DNA of 64,000 nt from Bacteroides faecalis (GTDB taxonomy: Bacteria > Bacteroidota > Bacteroidia > Bacteroidales > Bacteroidaceae): NCBI RefSeq assembly GCF_003865075.1, contig NZ_BHWB01000010.1, forward strand, positions 112,353-176,352, written 5' to 3'. The notes beneath the pieces were generated by a model that was not told the origin of the DNA, searched no databases, and was given only the letters and a program-made list of their open reading frames with translations. Numbering within the stretch: the stretch's first letter is position 1; the number at the start of each line of letters is the position of its first letter. The position numbers and the translations under genes are program-made. Of the stretch, positions 27,833 through 35,751 are shown one piece after another.

Positions 27833-27873
27833 CAGCCAATTTTTCAGGAACATCTCAAAAAGAAATAGGTATT

Positions 27874-29085
27874 ATGGTACAAAATCAAGAACAACCAGTC
27901 GGAAAAATTACATTTTCCATTTTAATAGGGTTGAGTCTTTCACATTGTCTCAATGATTTGTTACAATCCGTCCTCTCAGCGTCCTATCCATTATTCAAAG
28001 ATGATTTGTCGCTTAGTTTTGCCCAGATTGGTCTGATTACATTGGTTTATCAGTTATCTGCATCCGTATTTCAGCCAATTACCGGGATCATTTTCGATAA
28101 ACATCCCATAGCTTGGTCATTACCCATCGGAATGAGTTTCACTATGGTTGGATTAGTCAGTCTGGCTTTTGCCACTAATCTTCATTGGATATTACTTTCG
28201 GTGTTCTTAATTGGAATTGGCTCTTCAGTTCTGCATCCTGAAGCATCCCGTATTACCTTTTTGGCTTCAGGTGGAAAACGTGGACTTGCACAATCTTTGT
28301 TTCAGGTAGGTGGTAATTTCGGCGGTTCATTAGGTCCTTTATTAGTAGCCTTACTTGTAGCACCTTACGGAAGACAACATATTGCAATCTTTGCTTTTGT
28401 TGCACTGGCTGCTATCGGAGTGATGTATCCCATTTGCAAATGGTATAAATCTTACCTGACACGTATGAAAACACAAACTGTCAGCGTCAGAAATACAATG
28501 AAGCTTCCCTTGCCTATGGACAAGACAGCTATCTCCATTGGAATATTGCTGATACTGATCTTTTCGAAGTATATTTATATGGCAAGTTTGACGAGTTTCT
28601 ATACTTTCTACCTGATTCATAAGTTCAATGTAACCGTACAGGAATCACAGCTATATTTGTTTATATTTCTGGTCGCCACAGCTATCGGAACATTAGTAGG
28701 AGGACCTTTAGGAGATCGTATCGGTAGGAAATATGTAATTTGGGCCTCTATTTTAGGCGCAGCACCATTTAGTTTGCTAATGCCACACGCCAGTCTGGAA
28801 TGGACCATTATTCTCAGTTTCTGTGTGGGATTAACCCTTTCTTCTGCTTTTCCCGCCATTCTATTATATGCACAAGAGTTACTTCCCAGCAAACTCGGAC
28901 TGATTTCAGGGCTTTTCTTTGGGTTTGCTTTCGGAGTAGCTGGAGTTGCTTCAGCTGTATTAGGAAACATGGCGGATCATTATGGTATAGAAGCTGTTTA
29001 TAATGTATGCGCCTACATGCCATTATTAGGATTAGTCACATGGTTCTTGCCTAATTTGAAAAAGAAACAAAAATATAACCTTTAA
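27874..29085 (+). CDS. fsr: MFS efflux transporter, fosmidomycin-resistance-like
   Basis: The 403-residue inner-membrane protein has 12 predicted helices. The N terminus GLSLSHCLNDLLQSVLSASY and PLFKDDLSLSFAQIGLITLV are characteristic of the Fsr branch of the major facilitator superfamily, and GGPLGDRIGRKYVIW is the MFS motif A-like loop of the second half. Fsr exports fosmidomycin in E. coli; the physiological substrate here is unknown. The gene is single and divergent from glycerate kinase. Confidence 0.88.
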   Translation: MVQNQEQPVGKITFSILIGLSLSHCLNDLLQSVLSASYPLFKDDLSLSFAQIGLITLVYQLSASVFQPITGIIFDKHPIAWSLPIGMSFTMVGLVSLAFATNLHWILLSVFLIGIGSSVLHPEASRITFLASGGKRGLAQSLFQVGGNFGGSLGPLLVALLVAPYGRQHIAIFAFVALAAIGVMYPICKWYKSYLTRMKTQTVSVRNTMKLPLPMDKTAISIGILLILIFSKYIYMASLTSFYTFYLIHKFNVTVQESQLYLFIFLVATAIGTLVGGPLGDRIGRKYVIWASILGAAPFSLLMPHASLEWTIILSFCVGLTLSSAFPAILLYAQELLPSKLGLISGLFFGFAFGVAGVASAVLGNMADHYGIEAVYNVCAYMPLLGLVTWFLPNLKKKQKYNL

Positions 29086-29122
29086 TGATTGTCAATAGTC
29101 AATATACTAATTAAAATAGATG

Positions 29123-29191
29123 TTTCCGTACTATAACACTGCATTCCAAAATTTCTTATTCAATATTGGGAAATAATGTATAGTACGGAAA
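29123..29191. repeat. 13-base perfect inverted repeat
   Basis: TTTCCGTACTATA (29123-29135) is the exact reverse complement of TATAGTACGGAAA (29179-29191), with 43 AT-rich bases between. It lies just past the MFS gene stop and could be a terminator, a recombination scar or the ends of a tiny element. Confidence 0.6.
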
Positions 29192-29390
29192 TTTCACCTT
29201 ATATGTTTACTTCAATTTATCTAATCAATCTGTCAAACTTCCATTCATTTAGAATAAAGGTATTGGGAAAGAACGTATTTCCCCGCTCAAACGTGAATAA
29301 GTTACCCAAATATTTTGGTCTTGGTCAGAACACCCCATACGTGCATCCATCATTTGTTCAAGTGTATCGTTCAAACTGGTCTAATTCCCT

Positions 29391-29531
29391 CTATAATGGA
29401 GGTTGAATACGGACCTTATTATATTCCGGACCGGCAAGATTATTCTTACAACCTGAAACTTTCCAATTATCGGGTCCCCAGCCTTTTCCGGTATATCCAA
29501 TATGAAGAGACCTGTGGAAGCAACAAAGCAC
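29391..29531 (-). pseudogene. Sulfatase remnant
   Basis: Between stop codons the minus strand reads about 46 codons including HIGYTGKGWGPDNWKVSG and NLAGPEYNK. This closely resembles the stretch after the active-site region of S1-family N-sulfoglucosamine sulfohydrolases (YTGKGWGPG..., NPAGKEYN). No start, no CxPSR motif and no continuation are found, so only a fragment of a 450-550-residue enzyme survives. The rest of 29086-29798 shows only the inverted repeat and no intact gene. Confidence 0.5.
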
Positions 29532-29798
29532 CTACCAAGAAAGTAAAAAAGACGTGTCCGCCATTTATATGTTTAAGTAATGAAAATGTACATAGTGTCG
29601 TTGAAAGTGTGATTTTCATGTTTGTAAATTAATAGATTATAAGTTCTATAGAAAGATATTACATTAATTTTTGCGTCATATCCCTACTAATAAGATTTAT
29701 CTTTTATTCTACAGCTATACAAAAATAGCCGATATGCGTCATCCCGACGTACACCGGCTCACATGTTAAGGTCAAAGTCAAAAAATCAAGAGAGCTAT

Positions 29799-31283
29799 TT
29801 AAAGATTCGGGTTAGCATTTATTTCTTTTTCCGGAATAGCATACAAATAGTAAGTACTATTTGGAGTAAACGGTTTCTTGTTAGGGAATTTAAGGAACCA
29901 ATGTCCCAACGGATTACGTTTGGCAAAAGTACCGTCTTCCTGCAAACAATCAACTTGGGTCTTTTGTACTTCTTCCGATAGAGCAGTACGTTCTACCGCT
30001 TGCTGTGTACGAAGTACATCAGTAATACCAAATCCTTCTCCCCAAAGTTCACGACGACGTTCCATCAAAATTTCTTTGATCACATCGTCTTCGGATTTAC
30101 CGGTCAGATCGTAATCACCTACTCCACGCGCTTGGCGCAATGTATTCAACGGTATGACAGCTTGCTGCAATGCTACTCCGTCACGAACTTTTGCTTCTGC
30201 TTCTATCAAATACATTTCAGCAGCACGCATCAGTACGATATCAGCTGTATCATCCGCGCGCATTTGGAATTTTTTATATCCCAGGTAACCTTCACGCATC
30301 CATTGAAACAGGGGTAGACGAATATCTCCCTCCGTAAATGTATCCTTTAAATGAGGATCTGCCATAAAACTGCTATATCCACCAACATATATGGGATCTA
30401 AATACAAAAAGTTATAACTTGCATCCGATTGAGAAGGAATTTGCGGAAAACCCCATATCCATTCCTTATTGGATACGTTATTAAAACCTCCATATTCAGC
30501 CGTTGTTGTCATTAACGAATATCCTTCACGAGCAGCTTCTGCTGCTTTGGCAGCTTCTCCCCATTGTCCGGTCAATAAATAAGCACGAGCTAAAAGCCCA
30601 TTGATGACTGCCGTATTGGGTTTAAACTTCTGATTATCGCCACCACGAGCATAATTCTTGAGATAATCTTGTGCCAGATTCAAATCATCAAAGATACGCT
30701 GATACACTTGTGCCACAGACGACTTTCCTTTTGGCACTGAGGTATAGGTATTAGGCTCTGTATAAATTGGTACGCAAGGAGCATCTTTATCCTTCAGATA
30801 AGTGAACTGATAGTGTTGCACCAAATGCAAATAACAAAAAGCCCGTAAAACTAATGCTTGTCCTTGTGACTGCCGAAGCTTTTCCGAGTCGCCCTTTATA
30901 GAAAGGGCTGTATTACAATTATCAATCGTCTTATACATCAGATACCAGGCAAATGCCGTTCTGTTATTGGAAGGAATTGCCACATCACCAAACTGATATG
31001 AAGAATTGAAACCGTATTTTGGACGGGACACAACGTCGCTCGCCATCATATCGTCTTGACATTGAAGTGCACGATAACCGACATTGGCAAGCGTACTGGT
31101 ATATTCAAACAGATTATACCATGCACCATTAAAGAGTGCTTCCGCATTTTCCGGGACAGGAACTTTATCAGAATCTACCGCATCCGTAGGATCCGTATTC
31201 AAGAAACTACTGCTACAGCTTGTCACCAGGAAGAATCCTGCAACTACTGTTAGAATGGATTTTATTTTTATCTTCTTCATCAT
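29799..31283 (-). CDS. SusD/RagB-family surface glycan-binding lipoprotein
   Basis: The 494-residue lipoprotein has signal peptide and lipobox LVTSCSSSFLNTDPTDAVDS. TPR-type helices follow (LVLRAFCYLHLVQHYQF, ARAYLLTGQWGEAAKAAEA), then the C-terminal SusD signature (EMYLIEAEAKVRDGV, LNTLRQARGVGDY, ILMERRRELWGEG). SusD proteins cap the SusC transporter and capture glycans or peptides at the cell surface. It starts 11 bases after the susC-like gene. No enzyme gene follows; only a sulfatase fragment lies beyond, which hints at a decayed utilisation locus. Confidence 0.93.
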   Translation of the reverse strand: MMKKIKIKSILTVVAGFFLVTSCSSSFLNTDPTDAVDSDKVPVPENAEALFNGAWYNLFEYTSTLANVGYRALQCQDDMMASDVVSRPKYGFNSSYQFGDVAIPSNNRTAFAWYLMYKTIDNCNTALSIKGDSEKLRQSQGQALVLRAFCYLHLVQHYQFTYLKDKDAPCVPIYTEPNTYTSVPKGKSSVAQVYQRIFDDLNLAQDYLKNYARGGDNQKFKPNTAVINGLLARAYLLTGQWGEAAKAAEAAREGYSLMTTTAEYGGFNNVSNKEWIWGFPQIPSQSDASYNFLYLDPIYVGGYSSFMADPHLKDTFTEGDIRLPLFQWMREGYLGYKKFQMRADDTADIVLMRAAEMYLIEAEAKVRDGVALQQAVIPLNTLRQARGVGDYDLTGKSEDDVIKEILMERRRELWGEGFGITDVLRTQQAVERTALSEEVQKTQVDCLQEDGTFAKRNPLGHWFLKFPNKKPFTPNSTYYLYAIPEKEINANPNL

Positions 31284-31294
31284 TTATGTTGCAT

Positions 31295-34200
31295 TTAAAA
31301 AGAAATATTAATGCCGCCGGAAATCGTTCGCATAGCCGGATAACGGTAATAAGTGATACCTGTAATCCCCTGTTCCGGATCTAATCCCTGATTCCGATGG
31401 ATTGTAAATAGATTGTCTCCCTGCACATATACCTGCACTTCTCCTAACGCAATTCTGTCAATCCATTGTTTGGGCAATGTATAAGAAAGTGTCAGGTTTT
31501 TCAGACGCATATAGGAGTTATTCTGTAAGAAGCGAGTAGAAGTCGAATTCCAATTATTGGAAGTAGTACTCAAAGCAGGTACATCCGTATATCGGTTTTC
31601 AGGGGTCCATCGTTTTAAAATCTCCGTAGACCAATCACGCCCTTCCAAACTACCATTGTGCAGAATCATTGTGATATCACGATTGTAAATATATCCACCA
31701 ATGCTATATGCAAATACAGCCGAAAGATCAATACCTTTCCAGGAAAGCGAAGTATTAAACCCACCATACACTTTAGGAAGTGAGGATTTATTAATATAAT
31801 AATTACTAGCCAAAGAATAATCGTTGGTAGTAGTACGACCAATCACATTTTCATTGTCATCTTTCAGATCTTTATACCACAACGGATCTCCGTTTTCAGG
31901 ATTCACTCCTGCCCACTCTTTCATATAGAAGTCATAAACCGAACGACCTAGCTGCAATTTATTCACTCCGCTTTGTGGCATATCTTTCAATGGAAGTTCA
32001 GTTACCTTATTTTTATAATGAGTCAGGTTTATACCAAGTTTCCATATCCAACCGTTCTGATTGATAATCGTTCCGTTCAGTACCAATTCAATACCGGTAT
32101 TCTTCAATGCTCCCACATTCTCATCTATCGTATTATATCCCAGAGAAGGTGCTATTGGGCGGGCATATAACAAATCTTTCGAACGTCGCTGAAAAAAGTC
32201 AAACGAACCGGAGAAACGGTTATTGAAAAGAGAAAAATCAAGACCTAAATTAAAATTCAGGTTAGTCTCCCATTTCAAGTTAGGAGTTGCCATACGACTG
32301 GATATCAGCGCATTTTCACCCAAATTCGAAACTATTGTATAAAGCCCTTTACTTGCATAATACGTACCCAGATTATCATTTCCCTGTGCGCCATAACTCA
32401 TTTTTAAGGTTAGAGCAGACAACCAATCGATAGTAGCAGCCATAAAATTCTCACGATCTATACGCCAGGATGCACCTAAGGACCAGAAGTTACCCCAACG
32501 TGTTCCAGGTGCAAACCGGGAAGAGCCGTCTCGACGGTAAGAAGCTGAGAAGAAATATTTATTCTGATAATCATATAATAACTGTGACAGATAACCTACC
32601 AATGCATAATCTATACGATATCCCGACCCTCCTGTCAGTTGTGAACCGACTACCAATTCCGGCATATCAGGTTGTGACATTTTAGAACGGGAAGCTGTCA
32701 GTTCATCATAACGATACGAATAGGCTTCCATTCCTGCCAGAATATTAAAATGATGATCACCAATCGTTTTATCGTAAGTGGCGATATTATTCCAAGTCCA
32801 AGAGAAAGTCCTGGAATTGAGGCGACTTGCTCCACCACCGTTTATGGCTGCGGGACCCAATTTGATATTCGTATAATCTAATGTATTATAGTTAATCAAA
32901 TCGAAGTTAAAACTCGTCTTGAACTTCAGTCCTTCAATAATAGTTGCTTCCAGAAACGTACGACCGGAGAATTCATCTTTCATCCTTTCGGACTTATCCG
33001 TCGGTAATGTAGCCGGTAAATTCCAGTTTGCCATTGATCCTGAAGGACGATATGAACCGAAATCATAAATACGATCTCCATTTTCATCCAACCGAAAACT
33101 CCCATCTGCGTTCCTTTCATAGATAGGATAGAAACCGGGCATGGTACGTCCGGCAGTAATCACATTACTAGTCTTTGAATCCGAAGATACCGGATAGTTC
33201 TGCATTGAATGGGCAAAGCTGAGGTTTACACTTCCTTTCAGCCAGGAAGTCATTTCACTTGTCACATTTGAACGCAGATTAAAGCGTTGATAACCAGACT
33301 CAAGCGCTATACCTTTATCATTCAGATATCCTGCTGAGAAAAAGTATTGATTGGATTTACCACCACCGGAAACACTCAGATTTAAATCTGTCCGAAGTGC
33401 TTGTTGCTCCATAGCATCACTCCAATTGGAATTCCACAACGGACGTGCACCATTCACCAGTTTACCATCTGTACCGACAGGCTGAGAGTATTGCAGACCA
33501 TAAGGATTCGGACCGTCTCCCATCAACTTAGTAACTAAATCTTTGGAGGCCTGTATAGCCGCAGTTGCAGAGGTATAATCGGAACTACTAGCATATTGAT
33601 TTCTAAGTGCCTCCCAATATAATTCAAAATATTGATTAGTACTGACACGGTCGTAATCACGAACGGCTCGATTAGAACCTCCCAAAGTAGCTTTTATCTT
33701 CACTGTCGGTTTAGACTCCTGCTGACCTTGTTTTGTTGTGATAATAATTACACCGTTAGCACCACGCGAACCGTACAAAGCAGCAGAGGCCGCATCCTTC
33801 AATACTGTCATAGAGGCTATATCATCGGGATTAATAGAATTGACACTACCATCAAACGGAACCCCATCCACCACATACAACGGAGCACTGGAAGCATTGA
33901 TAGAACCGATACCACGAATGCGAATCTCTGCATCCGTACCAGGCTGTCCACTGGCTGCACTAGCCTGTACACCCGCCACCGTTCCCTCCAATACACGTGA
34001 AATACTGGAAGTTTGCAGTTTTTCAATTTCTCCGGCTTTCATCGTCGAGGCCGCTCCGGTAAAACTATACTTTTTAGCTGTGGTATAAGCTACCACCATT
34101 ACTTCATCCAATTCTTTGCTTTCCGCTTCCATAGTAACATTAATCGTGTTCCGACCATCCACTACTTGTTCAACGGTTTTCAAGCCGAGAAAACGAAATA

Positions 34201-34420
34201 TTAATGTTCCATTCGCCGGAACTTCAATTGAATAATTTCCATCTATATTAGTGATTGTACCGGTAGAGGTACCTTTTACTTGCACGGAAACGCCGGGTAA
34301 AGGTTCGCCTTCAGAGCTCACTGTACCCGTTACGCGTTTATCCTGCTGCACTCCCGCATATATTATATTTCCCGTCGAGAGCAAAAGAAACGTCATGATC
34401 AGACGAAAATAAATTCTCAT
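31295..34420 (-). CDS. SusC/RagA-family TonB-dependent outer-membrane transporter
   Basis: The 1041-residue protein starts with a signal peptide. A carboxypeptidase-like domain follows (VTGTVSSEGEPLPGVSVQVK, about 30-110), then the TonB-box-like region ELDEVMVVAYTT, the plug (about 115-235: VSAS-rich GVQASAASGQPGTDAEIRIR without full span, GIGSINASSAPLYVVDGVPF, GANGVIIITTKQG) and a 22-strand barrel ending in MRTISGGINISF. It imports a ligand captured by the SusD partner using TonB energy. There is no N-terminal sigma-regulated signalling domain, and no sigma/anti-sigma pair or hybrid two-component gene adjoins it. The substrate is unknown. Confidence 0.93.
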   Translation of the reverse strand: MRIYFRLIMTFLLLSTGNIIYAGVQQDKRVTGTVSSEGEPLPGVSVQVKGTSTGTITNIDGNYSIEVPANGTLIFRFLGLKTVEQVVDGRNTINVTMEAESKELDEVMVVAYTTAKKYSFTGAASTMKAGEIEKLQTSSISRVLEGTVAGVQASAASGQPGTDAEIRIRGIGSINASSAPLYVVDGVPFDGSVNSINPDDIASMTVLKDAASAALYGSRGANGVIIITTKQGQQESKPTVKIKATLGGSNRAVRDYDRVSTNQYFELYWEALRNQYASSSDYTSATAAIQASKDLVTKLMGDGPNPYGLQYSQPVGTDGKLVNGARPLWNSNWSDAMEQQALRTDLNLSVSGGGKSNQYFFSAGYLNDKGIALESGYQRFNLRSNVTSEMTSWLKGSVNLSFAHSMQNYPVSSDSKTSNVITAGRTMPGFYPIYERNADGSFRLDENGDRIYDFGSYRPSGSMANWNLPATLPTDKSERMKDEFSGRTFLEATIIEGLKFKTSFNFDLINYNTLDYTNIKLGPAAINGGGASRLNSRTFSWTWNNIATYDKTIGDHHFNILAGMEAYSYRYDELTASRSKMSQPDMPELVVGSQLTGGSGYRIDYALVGYLSQLLYDYQNKYFFSASYRRDGSSRFAPGTRWGNFWSLGASWRIDRENFMAATIDWLSALTLKMSYGAQGNDNLGTYYASKGLYTIVSNLGENALISSRMATPNLKWETNLNFNLGLDFSLFNNRFSGSFDFFQRRSKDLLYARPIAPSLGYNTIDENVGALKNTGIELVLNGTIINQNGWIWKLGINLTHYKNKVTELPLKDMPQSGVNKLQLGRSVYDFYMKEWAGVNPENGDPLWYKDLKDDNENVIGRTTTNDYSLASNYYINKSSLPKVYGGFNTSLSWKGIDLSAVFAYSIGGYIYNRDITMILHNGSLEGRDWSTEILKRWTPENRYTDVPALSTTSNNWNSTSTRFLQNNSYMRLKNLTLSYTLPKQWIDRIALGEVQVYVQGDNLFTIHRNQGLDPEQGITGITYYRYPAMRTISGGINISF

Positions 34421-34578
34421 AATTTTGTGGTTTAGGATTTATTTGCTTGCTGTAACTAACAGTACAGTGAAGTTTATTGTTTAGGAAACAAAACATTTTT
34501 TAGATGATTATTAGTATAAATCCAAGAAAGGTCGTACTTTCGTAAAACGAATTAGGCCCAACTGACAAAAGGAATCAC

Positions 34579-35685
34579 ATGATAAAACGATTTGTTCTTT
34601 ATCTTTTTCTATCTATGTCGTTCTCCCTACAGGCTCAGACTGAGAGGAAGGATACACTTGTCTGCAACAGTAAACAAACAGATACCATCCCCACCAAATC
34701 CGGCACTTTCAAAAGAGCAATCAAGAAGTTCCTGAATTTCAGTGATTTTGATACGATCTATATTAGTCCTAATCGTTACAATTACGCACTCATGATCACT
34801 CATTTCAGCAATTTCGAATATTATTCTGTCACCAGTACTCAGCCGCAGCCGCAGAAGTTGAGTTTTTCACCCAATCCTCACAATAAAATTGGTCTTTATT
34901 TTGGTTGGCGATGGATCTTTCTGGGATGGTCTTTCGATGTGGATGATATCTACCGGAAAACAAACCGGAAGAATAAAGGAACCGAATTCGACTTGAGTCT
35001 TTATAGTTCTAAATTTGGTGTGGATATCTTCTACCGCCGTACGGGTAATAATTATAAGATTCATAAAATAAAAGGATTCCCAGAAGAAATACCATCGGAT
35101 TATACCGCCAATTTCAATGGAATGAAAGTAGATATAAAAGGATTGAATCTATACTACATATTTAATAATCGTAGATTCTCCTATCCTGCAGCTTTTAGCC
35201 AATCAACCAATCAACGGCTTAATGCAGGTTCATTCATTGCCGGTTTTTCAATCTCCAAACATAATCTGGATTTTGAATATACACAATTACCGGATATTAT
35301 TCAAGAGCACATGAATTCCGGAATGAAAGTACAAAATATAAAATATACGAATGCTAATATCAGTTTCGGCTATGCCTACAACTGGGTCTTTGCACGCAAC
35401 TGTCTGGCCTGTCTTTCTCTCACTCCCGCTATTGCTTATAAAGCGTCCGACGTAGATGCAGAAGTCCGCGAAGGAAGAAAATGGTACGGCAAATTCAATC
35501 TGGATTTCCTTATTCGTGCAGGGATTGTCTACAACAATGGAAAATACTTTGTGGGTACTTCATTTGTCGGAAAGAACTATAATTATCATCGAGGCAATTT
35601 CTCTCTTGACAATGGTTTCGGTACACTTCAGATATATGCCGGCTTCAATTTCAATGTACGTAAACAATATCGGAAAAGTAAATAA
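34579..35685 (+). CDS. DUF4421 outer-membrane-type protein
   Basis: The 368-residue protein has a signal peptide (FVLYLFLSMSFSLQAQ), the family start FDTIYISPNRYNYALMITHF (about 57-76) and alternating strands rich in Tyr and Phe (IGLYFGWRWIFLGWSFDVDD, GYAYNWVFARNCLA). This matches the DUF4421 family of predicted beta-barrel proteins found throughout Bacteroidales, of unknown function. It is divergent from the susC gene and 66 bases ahead of bioBA on the same strand, but bioBA has its own promoter. Confidence 0.82.
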   Translation: MIKRFVLYLFLSMSFSLQAQTERKDTLVCNSKQTDTIPTKSGTFKRAIKKFLNFSDFDTIYISPNRYNYALMITHFSNFEYYSVTSTQPQPQKLSFSPNPHNKIGLYFGWRWIFLGWSFDVDDIYRKTNRKNKGTEFDLSLYSSKFGVDIFYRRTGNNYKIHKIKGFPEEIPSDYTANFNGMKVDIKGLNLYYIFNNRRFSYPAAFSQSTNQRLNAGSFIAGFSISKHNLDFEYTQLPDIIQEHMNSGMKVQNIKYTNANISFGYAYNWVFARNCLACLSLTPAIAYKASDVDAEVREGRKWYGKFNLDFLIRAGIVYNNGKYFVGTSFVGKNYNYHRGNFSLDNGFGTLQIYAGFNFNVRKQYRKSK

Positions 35686-35688
35686 AGA

Positions 35689-35719
35689 TTTGTTTATCCA
35701 TAGATTCTTCGTACATTTG
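35689..35719 (+). promoter_or_regulatory. Promoter of the biotin operon
   Basis: TTTG (35689-35692), a 19-base gap, then TACATTTG (35712-35719): both elements match the Bacteroides consensus. The predicted transcript starts near 35726, about 26 bases before the ATG at 35752. An imperfect TGTCC/GGACA inverted repeat (about 35719-35746) between promoter and start might bind a repressor. No BirA-type TTGTAAACC palindrome is seen. Confidence 0.8.
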
Positions 35720-35751
35720 TCCCGTTCTATTCAAATAAGGACACGAACCTG

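Noticed and set aside
29315..29632. 105-codon plus-strand ORF near the susD gene
   Set aside because: It is antisense to the sulfatase remnant, which explains the sequence better.
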